Part shown: positions 42,340 through 53,815 of the stretch, piece after piece
Layout of the letters: the number at the start of each line of letters is the position of its first letter
How positions within the stretch are numbered: position 1 is the first letter of the stretch
Assembly: GCA_036346405.1 (NCBI GenBank)
Contig: CM070568.1
Coordinates: 6,454,221 to 6,518,220 of the forward strand
DNA length: 64,000 nucleotides
Direction: 5' to 3'
From: Phyllostachys edulis
Lineage: Eukaryota > Streptophyta > Magnoliopsida > Poales > Poaceae
Translations under genes and position numbers: made by a program
The notes under the pieces: generated by a model
The model's database searches: none
Told to the model about the DNA's origin: nothing
What the model saw: only the letters and a program-made list of their open reading frames with translations

Positions 42340-43200
42340 GCGGAGCGGTTGACCTCGTGGAGGCCATCCACGTCAATAGGTCTGCTTGAAAGTTTTCCTT
42401 TTTAAGAATGTGTTGGATCTGGAAACCGAAGAAGTGCTTTTCGAGTTTCCGTACTTCCGCCAAATAAGATGACATCTTGGTACTCGAGCATTGATACTCT
42501 TTCCCTGCTTGATTCACTACTAGTTGAGAATCGTCTTTCACTAGTAATTTGCGAATCTCGAGCGAACGAGCTGCTCGGAGTCCTGCTAGTAAACCTTCAT
42601 ATTCTGCCACATTGTTTGTAGCGGAAAATTTAAGCGGATAGCGTGCTTGATTTGTTCGCGATGGGGATATCGAGACAACTCTAGCCCCCGAGCCTTTGAG
42701 CATCAAGGAGCCGTCAAAGTACATTGTCCACTCGTCGTGGTGTTCGTACTTGGGCCCTTGGGTGGGTATCAGGTTTGTCTATTCGGCAATGAATTCTGCT
42801 ATTGCCTGGCTCTTGATCGTTGTTCGTGAGATGAAATAGATGTCGAACGCCCCTAGTTCAACTGCCCATTTTGCTATTCGTCCTGATAATTCCCTGTTTC
42901 CAAGGACTTGACCAAGAGGATACCTGGTTGGTACGACCACTTTGTGGGCCTGAAAGTAATGGTTTAGTTTCCTTGAAGCCATAAGGAGACCATAGAGCAA
43001 CTTTTGTACATGTGGATATCTTTCCTTTGGTCCATGTAAGACTTTGCTTACATAATATACTGGTCGTTGGATGTTATCACGTTCCACGATCAGTACACCG
43101 CTAACTATTTGTGGTGTTGCAACCACGTAAATTAGCAATGTTTCTTCCGATCTTGGAGAAACTAAGACCAGGGTACTCGTAAGGTACTTCTTAAGTTCTT
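42340..43200 (-). pseudogene. Tat element RNase H and second (archaeal-type) RNase H
   Basis: 43138-42779 (minus) resembles the RT-linked RNase H: IQRPVYYVSKVLHGPKERYP, then LNHYFQAHKVVV and FIAE with a stop. 42724-42350 is the extra archaeal-type RNase H: MYFDGSLMLKGSGARVVSIS, NNVAEYEGLLAGLRAARSLE, LLVKDDSQLVVNQ, with the D..E..D catalytic pattern visible. The doubled domain is diagnostic of the Tat lineage. The second domain runs in an open frame into the integrase zinc region. Confidence 0.8.
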
Positions 43201-44189
43201 CAAAGGCATTGTTTGCCTCTTTAGTCCACTCGAAACTTCCATATTTCGGAGAAGCTTAAAGAAAGGTAATCATTTTCATCCAACAGTGCTATAAACGACT
43301 TAGCGCTGCTATCTGCGGTTAGTTTTGGACTTCTTTCTTAGGTGGTCGAGGGCGATCGGTCGATGGCGATATTTTTCTTGGATTAACCCGATATCTCTAA
43401 TTGAAACAAGGAAACCGAGTAGTTTTCAGTGAAACTTGAACACACATTTTCTGGATTTAACTTGAGGTTATGCCTTTTCAACTTATTGAAGGTTTCTTGT
43501 AGGCCAGGAATGTGATCGCTTGCGTTGATGCTCTTCATGACCAGATCATCAACATAGGCTTCTAGATTTCGACCTGTCTGTGGATTAAAGGTTTTCTACA
43601 TCAACATTTCAAAAGTTGCACCAGTATTTTTGAGACCAAATGGCATCTTAACATAACAGTAAGTGCCATATGGGGTGATGAAGGAAGTTTTCTCTTCATC
43701 TTCTTTACTCATATTAATCTGGTGGTACCCTGAATACGCATCTAAAAAACTTAATAACTTGCACCTGGAAGTAGAGTCTACAAGTTGGTCAATACGTGGA
43801 ATGGGAAATTCATCGTTTGGACAAACTTTATTAAGATGTGTAAAGTCAATACACTTCCGCCACTTCCCATTATTTTTCCTAACGATTATAGGATTGGCGA
43901 GCCACTAAAAGTGGTCGACCTCACGAATAAATCCAGCCTTGAGGAGTTTGTTAATTTCCGACTGGATTGCTTCCTTCCGATCAGGTGCAAAGCACCTTAG
44001 TTTCTGCATGATCGGATTTTTGTCAGGCTGGAGAGCTAGCCTGTGCTCGATCACCTCCTTGGGGAATCTAGGCATGTCAGACGTCTGCTAGGCAAATATG
44101 TTCTGATTTGCTCAGAGGAAGGAGACGAGCGACTCTTCCTATTTGTGGTCAAGTCTTGCTCCGATCAGTACTTTTCGGGTAGATGCGTC
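43201..44189 (-). pseudogene. Tat element reverse transcriptase
   Basis: Minus-strand motifs in order: KLLKAGFIREVDHF then a stop, WLANPIIVRKNNGKWRKCID, CPNDEFPIPRIDQLVDST, FLDAYSGYHQI, FITPYGTYCYVKMPFGLKN and the catalytic box AYVDDLVMKS. At least three stops and probable frameshifts occur, more towards the RNase H junction (43380-43150). The 5' end is severed at 44189 by the solo LTR. Confidence 0.88.
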
Positions 44190-44194
44190 AGTGT

Positions 44195-47100
44195 TGTAAC
44201 AGCCCAAAATTTTAAACTTGGTTAAAGTTTAAAAACTTATTTGAATCTGTGAATTTTCTGAAATTTTAAAAACTTTTCTTTAAATTATTTAAAGCCAAAA
44301 CAAATTTAAATCCAAAATCTATTAACAAATTTAAGTTGGGATTATTTTATTTAGGTCCAGAATAATGCTAGAGACTTATGTGAATTTTTCTAGAATTTTT
44401 GGAATTTAATTACTATTTTCTAAAGCCCATTTGAATTAACCAGTTTATTTAAATTAGGAAATCAATTTAAAACCCTTAAAGTCGTTTGGGCCGAAACTCT
44501 ACTGTGCGGCCCATCTCTTTTTCGTTCTGGCCCAGCGTGCAGCCGCTGCCAACCGTTGGATCGAGATCCAACGGTCAACACGCGTGCGCACCTGCACCTC
44601 TCCCTCTCTCCTCACACTCGGCCCTAGCCGCCAGCCTCCACGCGTTCGCTGTCACGTGGGCCCCGCGACCCCGTCGTCTTCGTTGCCTTCGTCTCCGCGA
44701 GGCCGCCGCGCACAACCGCCATGGACGCCAACGCGGAGCTCGCAACAGCCTCCTCCTCAACCGCTCCCGATTTTCGCGCTCACGTGCACGCGGACCGCGC
44801 CCGCCTCCGCCACGATTCCCACTCCTTTTCCCCTCTTTTCGCGCAAACGGGCGCGCAGGCCGCAACCGCCGTGCACGATCCCCACGACCTCCACGTCGCC
44901 ACGCCGCCTCGGTCCACCTCGGGCCCTATAAAAGGCACCCCCGGGTAGCCCTCCTTTCACCGCCCCCAACGCCGCCACTCTCATTCTCTCTCTCTCGCCC
45001 TGTGCTCGCCGGAATTTGTGTTCTTCGCCGCCGGCCACCGAAGGCTTGAATCTTCGATTGCGCCGCCACCGTTGACCCCGCGTCGTCGCCACCACCACCA
45101 TCTTCATCGCCGTGACTCCGCGAAGCCGGTGCGCCCACCCTCGTCTCCGGAGGACCCTCAGAGCGCCACATCGCCGTCAACCGCAACTTCACCGCCGCTT
45201 CTTCCTCGCCGCCGGCCACCTCCGTCCTCGCCTCGTCGTGTGGGTGAGCGCATTAGAATCGCTGTCCTCTTCTCTTCATTTCGCGCATCTTCGCCGCCAA
45301 GATTGAAAGCACCGGCGACCATCGGTCCCTCTGGCGCGCGCGCTCTCTGCACCGTGGTCTTGCCACGCACACGCCACCTCACGCCACGTAGGCGCCACGT
45401 CGCTCGCTTTTGCTGATGTGGCGCACGGGTGGCACAAGCCTCACCACGTCACCACCACCCCACTGAGCCCAAAAGTCCGTGGGCCTGGTCCATGTGGACT
45501 GTGTGTATGACACATGGGCCCACTTGCCAGATTTTCATTTTTATTTATTTGTTTTCCGAATAAACTCAGGGCTGATGTCAGCATTGCGCAATAATTAGGT
45601 TTTCCTTTAGAAAAACAATTCGGTAAATCCTTTTAATTTACAGATTTAGTTTAAAACTTGTAAAATTCATATCTTTTGATTCTTAACTCCAAATTAGGTG
45701 AATCCAATTTCTAAAATCTTATAAAATTAATATCTAGCTAAATAAAATATAAATATTTGATTTGGAGTAGGTTTAAACTGTCTGTTTGAATTTAAAATAA
45801 ATTAAACTACAAATTTAGGATTAAAATCGTAAAATTCATATCTTTTGCACCCTAATTCCAAATTGAATGATTCAAATTGCTGGAATCCTAGAAAATTATT
45901 ATCTAGCTATATAAAATAAAATTATTTCATTTGGATTCAGTTTAATTTGTCTTGTTGAATTTATTTGAATTTCGATTGATTTGTCGTATTTTCACGTTTG
46001 AACTACTGACGATTAGGAATTTGATTCTTAGAAGATTTAGAATTCTAAGACTTCAGTGAAGGCAAGTTACACTTTGACCATGTTGCACCTACTATTTTAA
46101 AGTTATTTAATTCAATTTTTAAATTTATTATTGCATGCATATTTTTAGTCAATTATTTTAATACCCTGTTTAAATGCTTAGTTATTCCAATTGTTATTAT
46201 ATGGCCAATTTTGAATATTGAAATGTCATCCCTTTGTCACCATAAATAAATTGTTTGGAAATGCTTAGCAAATGCTTAGACCATGATTTTGATTTTGGGA
46301 GGATTTAGCCAAACCATTACAAATTGTTTGAAATTAAATCTATGGTATTGTTTTACCATAGAGAGTTTGTAAAGATGGTTTTCACTAAAATAAAATTAAA
46401 ATGGTTTGGACTTGGGCGTAATGGATGAAAGGTGGGTGCAGGTTTATGCACGGGTTTAATTTGGTTAGGATTAAAGCCCAGGGTTTGATTTGAAAGACAC
46501 CCAAGTCAATTAAGGACCGACCTTTGAGCGTTCCTTTGCTATGCCTTACCGTACCACCACCGCCCCTGTATGGGCGGGACGGCTTATTAATTTGGGATAC
46601 CCGTAGATATTCGTGCCATTTTGTATGAGTGGGTGTCGGTTAGACTATAGTCCCACCTGGCGGAAGAGGGGGCCCTGAACCTGTGGATGGTTAGTCCAAA
46701 GGCGAAACCTTAGCGGGCATGAGTACTATGAGGTAGATCATTGTAAAGGCCTTGTCACGTGCTCTAGGCTGCTTACCTATGGTAGTGAGCGTTGGCATAG
46801 ATATATCTTGGGATAAACTAGAGAATTCGTGTCTTGTGGGTAAAATTGTACAAACTCGCGAGTAGAAAACTATTGAATAGCCGCGTCATGATCATGGACT
46901 TGCTAGCAAAGCCACTTTGAGTTAGACTTGTTTTTGGTTTTAAAATGAATTCAACAGATGTTTGAGATGGTTAGTCTGTGGGAAAAATTGGGCGGTTAGC
47001 CATTGTGATTGGAGGATATCCATCACCTTTGTTGGAGGTTATCCACGTTATACAATTGTCTTTTAAAATTATGATTTTAGATATTGTATGAAAATGGCCT

Positions 47101-47533
47101 TGCAATCTACTATGATTATTTAATCTAAAACTGCTGCTTTATGCAAAATAACCCTACCAATGTCCTTTGTTTACCTTATGCATGCATTACAATTCCATAT
47201 TGGGTGTAACTTGCGAGCACGGTAGTTGTGCTCATGCTTGCTTTATGCAACAAAATTTCGAGAGAAGACTACTATCGGGACGGTGAGGACAAGCGCCTAG
47301 GCTCGCCTCCAGGCGATTGCTGTGGCGGATCGTTCGCCTACTACTACTCTTGTTTTTACTTCATTGTGTTATTTACTCTTTTATTTGGCTTCATGCCCAA
47401 TTGTATCGAACTACGATTTACCATTAATGCAATGCGAGATTTGGTTATGTTATCATTTTTGTAATCTTGCACACCGAAATCTGGTGGTGTATGAACACAG
47501 AGGGTTCGGGATCTTTCGTTCCCGGGTCCGACA
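44195..47533 (+). mobile_element. Gypsy (Tekay-like) solo LTR, TSD AGTGT
   Basis: Starts TGTAACAGCCC at 44195, ends GGGTCCGACA at 47533, and is flanked by AGTGT on both sides (44190-44194 and 47534-47538). The Tat protease and RT reading regions stop on either side of it. Length 3339 bp. Internal order: AT-rich start, GC-rich block, TATA (44927-44933), C-rich leader (44950-45420), AT-rich middle (45540-46400), and the conserved block near 46620-46920 shared with the other large LTRs. Open frames in the GC-rich part are proline/arginine-rich and not called as genes. Confidence 0.93.
44927..44933 (+). promoter_or_regulatory. TATA box of the solo LTR
   Basis: 'gggccctataaaaggcaccc', in the GC-rich U3 just before the C-rich leader. 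Confidence 0.6.
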
Positions 47534-47538
47534 AGTGT

Positions 47539-49400
47539 TTCCTGACCCAAGCAACTTGGTGCCTTCCGGAGAAGTACCCTTATCGAGTGGTACTTTCTTT
47601 GTCTGGTCGGAAGGTTTTGGTGTCATCTTTGGTCTCGAGTGCTTGACCTGCATAGTAGGTGGATTAGCCTCTCTAGTCGGAAGTTCATCGACTATTTCTA
47701 AGGATCTCTGATCAGATGTGTAAGCCATTTTTTGATCTCCTCAAACCATGATGACCCCCTTTGGTCTTGACATTTTAAACTCTGATAATCATAGTGCGTG
47801 GCTATCAAGAATTTTGCTAAAGCCGGACGACCAAGAATTCCAATGTATGCGGATTCGAAATCTGCCACATCAAATGGAATTTTTTCTGTTCAGAATTTGT
47901 CAGGTCTTCCGAACGTAACCGGTAGGGAAAGCTATCCTATCGGTTTGGCGGTGGAACCAGGAACTATACCGTGGAAGGCATATTTCACAGGTTTCACGTT
48001 TGATTTAGGAACTTGCATTTCTTCCAATGCCCCCACAAATAAAATATTTAAAGAACTACCTCCATCTATTAGGACTCGATTAACCCTACAATTGTTAATA
48101 GTAGGTTCAACGACAATAGGTAACCTACCTGGTCGAGTCGAAGGGATGTGGTAGTCTTCTTTGATGAAGGAGATTATAGTGTCCGACCACCTAGATGGCT
48201 TGATGGTGATCGGAGGCTCGACAAGGTTGACCTCTCGCTCCTGGCCTTCAGATGACGCCTTGATTCGTGCGAAGAACACCAACCAAAGTCATGTTGACCG
48301 TATGCTGAGGCTCCTGGTACTCCATTTCTTCGACACCATCTTTGCCCTTTTTGGAGCATGTTTCGCCGAGTTCCTGTTTTGAGGGGAGTAGGCCTTTACC
48401 TGCATAGTAATCTTCTAGCTTCTTTTGCCAGGCTCGACAGGTGCGCAAGTCATGCCCTGCCTGCTGGTGAAGTGGACACCACTTCTTGTTCTTGTTGTAC
48501 CCTTCGGTTGGAGCTTTTGCCTTGCCTTAACCGATATAGTCTCTTTTACCCTTAGTAAACTTCTCAGGAACTGCAAGGAATTCCATATCGTCGGGTCTGT
48601 GGTTTTTCTTTTTCTTGAGAGCCTTCTTATGCTTCTTCTCTGGTTTAGCCAAGCCAGGTTGGGGATTTTATTTTTTCGATCAATGGCCTCGTACCATTCA
48701 ACCGCTTCGCTAGTAGCTGCGTATTTGTTGGCCATGTCGAAAAGTTTGACGGTTGTCTTTGGAGGGTGCATGGCGATATCCTCTGTAAACCATCGATTCC
48801 TTAAACATTCTTTGAAAGCTTGGATGATAGAAGATTCTGCGTCCTCTAGTATTAGATTACGAACCTGGCTAAATCTTTTGATGTACTGATGTAGAGTTTC
48901 ATTAGATCCTTGCCGGATCCGGTGAAGATCATCTTCCCTTCCAGGGCGGTCGTACGTGCCTTGGAAAATTGCTCCCAAGTGTAGATCGATCCGACCGGTA
49001 GGTTGAACAACCACAACCGAGCAGATTCTTCAAGTACTGTGGGTAGGTAATTCGCCATCACGTTTTCATCACCCCTAGTGGCTCTAATGGCGGAGGTATT
49101 GATTTGGAGAAGTTCAAATGGGTTCTGGGTTGGCTGGTCGGAACCTGTTTGGCCAACATACAGCTTGGAGCCCAACGGAGAAAGCTCGACAACCTGTAAT
49201 CGAATCATGACGCCTTCTTTGGAAAGGTGTCGGATTGTAGTAGGTTGCATACCAGTTTCTAAAATTGGAGTGCCGGGGCTCTGGTGTCCTGATTCGTTCG
49301 TGGACGTTAGTATGACGCATACGACCACCTGCTTGGTTTAGATGATGCTGGAGATCATCAGGGCCAAGCAATCTTTCCTCTCGGAAAGGTGAGGGAGTGG
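47539..49400 (-). pseudogene. Tat element gag and protease
   Basis: Gag reads on the minus strand from about 49370: LLQINTSAIRATRGDENVMA, YLPTVLEESARLWLFNLPVG, a frameshift near 48950, then TYDRPGREDDLHRIRQGSNE, LHQYIKRFSQVRNLI and WFTEDIAMHPPKTTVKLFDM. A compact zinc-binding motif, CPLHQQAGHDLRTC, is at about 48475-48435. The protease follows at 48282-47932: VNRVLIDGGSSLNILF (catalytic D-G-G). A segment near 47850 (YIGILGRPALAKF) is typical of this lineage. The sequence decays into stops before the solo LTR at 47533. Confidence 0.85.
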
Positions 49401-49599
49401 CTACTTGAAATAGCCTTCTTCCCTCATGACTCCTTGGTCGGAATCATCGAGGAGGTCTTGGTATCAGTTGGCTTCCAATCCGACCATGCTGCCCTCCACT
49501 AAAGGAGGAACACTGGGATGAAGTCATGGTTTGACTTCGTGAATTCCTTTTTTTTTTGCAGAAATGATACTGTCGACGATCGAGTCGCCGATCTTACAA

Positions 49600-50215
49600 A
49601 ATAAAATAGAGGAAAATGGCACAGATTTCTTAGGAGAGAATGGGACTGCTCTTTATTGATACGAACTAGCAATTACAGGGGGTGCTTATGACCAGGCGAA
49701 GGACTAATCCTAATTACACTGAGTATGATGCTTGCTATGCTATCTTATCAAACTTAAAACATGAATCTAATAATTATTGCGGTGCAATCATCTGATGCCT
49801 GATGCTTGATGCCCTCCATTCTTGTTCGCGCTCCATCCTTATATAACTTCTGAAGAGGTGGCAGTTACTCCTGAAGAAGGCGTCTGTTGTGAAGCATTGC
49901 GACTGGTCGGAGCGAGGCGATGGTTGATAAAGTATCAACCGCTTTGCAGTTGAGCGTCTGTGAGACACTCAACCGTTCGGTGGTTGTTTGTCAGTGTCTT
50001 AAGATTATATAACTTCGCATGGTATGGAGTATACTGACGTGCTATATTCATCACACGAGAAAGAATATACAGAATAGATCGAGATGCGGTTCATAGTTTT
50101 TACGGCGATTACAGTGGAGACTAGGTCTGAGACCTGTCGACGGGGTGCCCATTATGTAACCCCCAAAATCCTTACGACCAGTGAGGTCATTAGCCTTAGG
50201 GGTTACGACCACGAA
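49600..50215 (-). mobile_element. 5' LTR of the Tat element (limits approximate)
   Basis: On the minus strand a TATA box ('gttatataagg', 49848-49857) is followed by a polyadenylation-like AATAAA (49652-49657, in 'atcaataaagagcag'), as expected for U3-R-U5. The LTR appears to end near 49600, where 'ttgtaagatcggcgactcga' follows; the 'ggcgactcg' piece may be the start of the primer-binding site. The upstream limit is uncertain: either 'tgggcaccccgtcgac' at 50151 or further out near 50215. Confidence 0.55.
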
Positions 50216-50604
50216 GACGTATGGTCTTTTATTATGTATTAAAGTAATACATAGAGATTTTAATCCTCGTCAGATACCCTATCGCACAACCATCGTGTGG
50301 CACGCCCTCCCCTCCTGCCACGTGCCTCCTCCCGCAAGGCTACCGTGCGGTGGCCCCTCTCGCACAGGTGCCGTGCGGTGCCTGCCCGCACTCGCCACAC
50401 GCCCTCCCCTCCCCCTCCCGCACGCATGGCCCTCCTCTCCCGTGAGCCCTCCCTTCCCACCATGTACCCTCCCCTCCCCCGTCCCGCACTGCCACCATGC
50501 GATGGTCCACACAACAGCCTAAAAATCCCAAAAACACCGGTCCGGTTCTCCAGAGAAACAAAAAATCGCCGGTATCCAGTTAGAATCCGCATGGCCATCA
50601 TGCG
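50216..50604. other. GC-rich segment without a gene
   Basis: Includes the near-palindrome 'tatgtattaaagtaatacata' split around 50236-50257 and C-rich diverged repeats ('cgcacaggtgccgtgcggtg', 'ctcccctcccc'). Open frames on both strands follow from composition. It may be part of the MULE remnant that follows. Confidence 0.35.
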
Positions 50605-50870
50605 GTGGCCACCTTTCCCACCGCCCATCCTCCCTCCTCCGCACATCTATCGCTTGTCGCGGCTGCCACCCTTGCCCACAGTGCTGCGCGTAGACAACGC
50701 ATCTGGAATTCCCGGTGCCAACGCAGTGGCTCCTCCTTCGCTCGGCTATAAATACTTAACTCTCGCAGTCGCTCATCGCTCATCCCAATTGTGTTTCACT
50801 TCTCATTCTCGCGCTCGTCGCTGAGAACTCATAGAACATAACATAATTAATTTCTTTTGGAGATTAAGTA
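50605..50870 (+). mobile_element. MULE promoter fragment related to MULE-1
   Basis: Matches 25985-26205 of MULE-1 in the same orientation: 'cctcctccgcacatct', 'ggaattcccggtgccaacgc', 'ctcggctataaatactta', 'ctcgcgctcgtcgctgagaa', 'acataacataattaattt'. It includes the TATA box (50747-50754) and transcription-start region but no transposase; the homology stops at about 50870. Confidence 0.8.
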
Positions 50871-50879
50871 TGGGATCTG

Positions 50880-51185
50880 TGACGCTCCTATGGCAAAAAA
50901 TCGATCATCACCTATAGTGCGTCGCTGATTGGTTTCTGTGACGAAAGTAGCGAAATCATCACAGACTTAGTGATGAAACCATTGTCGTCACGAATTTTAT
51001 GACGCCGCCACGTCAAATTCTTATTGTCATTGGTAGCCTGGTCGGGCCATGCAGGATCTGACGTGGCTGTTGGTTTGTGACGATGTCTACCGTCATAATG
51101 TGAGTTAGGCCCATGTAAATTTTCGTCATAATTTCTACAAGGCCTATTTTGATTCCATCGTCTGCTGAGTAAATTTGTGGTCATA
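50880..51185. repeat. Putative subterminal repeats (GTGACGA / TCGTCAC)
   Basis: At least seven copies of a GTGACG-like motif in both orientations within 300 bp. The motif is close to, but distinct from, the TGACGG motif of CACTA-1. Confidence 0.5.
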
Positions 51186-51670
51186 GGCCATTTTGTAGGC
51201 CCAACTTATTTTAGGTTAGCCCAAATTGCATGCCCAAATTTTTTTGGGTGTAGCCCATTTTGATTGCCTAATCAGGGTTCGAGCTGGCCCGTTTTAAAAG
51301 GCGCAATATATTGTTGGGCTAAAACCATTTTGGCCCAGTTTTATCTGGGCCAAGCCCTTTGACAATTCACAAACCAATTTTTCAATTTCACACCTACAGA
51401 TCAAACCATTGTGTTTGGCCCAGCACATCCATATAGACAAAAACAGTACAAGGATACACAATAAGTTCATATCATGTCATAATAGCATCATCCAGCACAT
51501 TGTTCCCCAGTTACACGCATCCAGCATCATTGTCCGAGGTACTAGGACTTGGGACACAACAATCAGCATCAAGTTCACATCAGCCATCACAACACCCAAC
51601 TCCAACACAGTTCACAAATTAACAGTATCCCAGATCGCAGAGCCATCAAACCACAAACTACATCAGTTTA
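51186..51670. other. 3' flank of the CACTA-3 TnpA gene
   Basis: Contains several 'gccca-att-' words (51200-51350) and an AT-rich part. No coding exon was seen. Probably the 3' UTR of the TnpA-like gene. Confidence 0.35.
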
Positions 51671-53815
51671 GGGAGCAGGGTTCACCTGACCCTGATTGTA
51701 GTTCAGCAAACAAAGAAGGAGGGCATCAGTATCTGCAATCTTATCCTTCAAAAAGCCAATCTCTTCTAAGCTCTTCTCCCTAGCTGCTTCGGATTCTTTT
51801 GCCTTCTTCAAGGCATCCAAGTCTTGCTGCTGAGCTTCAAGTTGGTCTCGAAGTTGGGATGCTCCTTGCTTCTCAATGTGAAGTTCAGCTTCAAGCTCTT
51901 CCACACGCGAAGAAATGCCTCGTCTCGAGCTTTTCTGTGAGGGTGTTTCAAGGTCCACACGTTCAAGGAATTTGGTTGACTCACCGAGCACTTCAGAAAT
52001 AGCTGCAGTAGGAGACTTTGATTCTTGTCCATCTTCCACCGGTTGAGCCACGATGGCTTCCATATCAGCCTAGCAATAGATGGATTACACGTGAAAAGTG
52101 TTATTATTTACAGTATACTTATGTACAAAAGAAATGAACAAGTGGTGACTAACAATTGCTTTCTTCACTAGCTCACTAAAACCAAGTTTCTTGCTATTAT
52201 GGCATTCTTTGAAGAGGTCAATTGCAGTGGGCTCTACATCTTTATATTTCTCTTGCTTCTAAAATGTTCAAATCATTGCAAACTGTAAACTTCCAACATG
52301 GTATGGAAGGGTTTCATAACAAATCTATAAGAACATCATTTCTCTAAGTACTTACAATAGTATAACAGTGTGCAATGTAGGAACGAGAGCTAGTTTGCTA
52401 CTGAAACCGGAATTTCTCACGGTTCAGTTTGTTTTTCTCACAATGGTCCTATAGAAACACGCCAAGTAACAGATAACTAAGCAAATGAACCAATTACTTT
52501 CATACCATGTGCTTTAGGTTGGACCACATCTACACAAGTGCTCTCCATTGCTCATCAGTCATTTGCTTCAGCGGGCTAGTGGTTCTCACTTGATTTGCTG
52601 GTACACCATCAAAGTAGCACTTTTTAAGCTTGTACCTCATCTGTCGTTATCCACACTTGAGCAAATCAGCACATGCAGATGTGACTACCTTTGAGTTGGT
52701 GTCCATGGTAAATTGACCCTAACCAAGAGCATACACATTACACAAGAGACATGTGAATACAATGAGAAATAACAGAACAAGGAAAACAAAAAGGGATTTC
52801 ACTTTTGGCCAAGAGTTCATATACTTACTGCAACTTTTCCAATGTAGTCCGTAAGGTGAGACTGATCATTCTTGTACTCTTTCCAATGTAGAAGGACTGG
52901 TATATGCTGCCTTAGTATGATCCCACCCTCTGATGCAAGCTTTGCAGCTTGCATAGGTGCCTCAAGCCGTTTCTTCCCTTCGGAAATTTGGATTGGAATC
53001 TTATAGCTTAATGCTCTTGATATCATATCAAGATCTTTGCCCTTGTTTCTTCCCCTCTTATTTGATTGTTGACTGACATCTGGTGCATCTGAAAATATGA
53101 ATTTCATAAAGTTAGTGTAAAGCATATCTGCATTTCTTAAAGGGTTGTGCACAATCACTTGCCTTCATCATGATACATTTGAATGTGCTCCTCAGTTAGG
53201 TAGGTACCAAAGAATCATGTGTGGCGGAGGAGGGCTTTGAGTGGCTGTTCTTTTGGATCTGAACTTCGTACCAAGGAAACTTCTTGAGTTAATGCAGACT
53301 CTCTTGTCTTCTGCCTAGTGCATCTAGCAGGTTGGAATTGATCATCAGGTGCCAGCACCCTCTTTGGTGGTACAGTCCCTCCTGGAGGCATTCTGGCAGA
53401 ATTGTTTTCCCTCTATCTAGATCTCTTCTTAGAAACCTACCAGGCCTCATTGGCAGAATACAAGAAGAATTAGTAGCACATTAATCAAACTACAAACTGA
53501 ATATATGATAAATAACACTGCAACAGTGCAAGGACACCACATGAGCAGCCTCTCCCCCCCCAAAACCCCCAACACAAGAGAGAGAGGCATAGAACAAGAA
53601 TGAGCACCTTATCGAGTTCCTCTTGTTCAGTGTCCTCATCCTCGTTCTCTTGAGGGTCATACTTAGATCCAAAGTCTTCACGACTACTACCCTTGCTGTC
53701 TAGACGTGTATTTGTAAGAATTGATGCTAATGCAGTGATGCCAAGTCCTTGCAACACTTGATTATTCCTCATCAGAGTTTGTGCCCTCTTTTTGTCATAT
53801 TCGGTAAGTGGTGCT
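51671..53815 (-). pseudogene. TnpA-type protein of CACTA-3 (Transposase_24 / Ptta)
   Basis: Multi-exon minus-strand gene. Exons, 5' to 3': 53815-53610 (APLTEYDKKRAQTLMRNNQV, then an acidic ENEDEDTEQEELD); about 53443-53160 (MPPGGTVPPKRVLAPDDQFQ ... EEHIQMYHDEG); about 53106-52830 (NKRGRNKGKDLDMISRALSY, LILRQHIPVLLHW-like, YIGKVA); 52718-52508 (MRYKLKKCYFDGVPANQVRT, QMTDEQWRALV, stop, MWSNLKHM); 52450-52363 (EKNKLNREKFRFQ, stop, QTSSRSYIAHCYTI); 52260-52153 (KQEKYKDVEPTAIDLFKECH); and 52072-51671 (a heptad coiled coil, VEELEAELHIEKQGASQLRD, ending NYNQGQVNPAP, stop). This is the usual layout of plant CACTA TnpA proteins: basic/acidic N-terminus, central core, C-terminal coiled coil for dimerisation. 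At least three in-frame stops. Confidence 0.78.

Larger units (their letters stand above)
39340..50215 (-). mobile_element. Ty3-gypsy retrotransposon, Tat lineage, 3'-truncated and interrupted
   Basis: Reading on the minus strand: 5' LTR (about 50215-49600), gag (49400-48420), protease (about 48280-47750), a foreign solo LTR (47533-44195), reverse transcriptase (44190-43380), RNase H (43140-42780), a second archaeal-type RNase H (42724-42350), integrase (42150-40950), then an ORF on the opposite strand (39366-40560). The double RNase H, the protease motif DGGSSLN and the antisense ORF after pol together are characteristic of the Tat lineage (RIRE2, Grande, Retand types). The 3' LTR is missing: the element stops against CACTA-2 at about 39335. 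Many stops and frameshifts make it inactive. Confidence 0.85.

Noticed and set aside
44486..45416. Proline/arginine-rich proteins at 44486-45416
   Set aside because: They lie inside the solo LTR around its TATA box and leader; six overlapping frames are open because of GC content.
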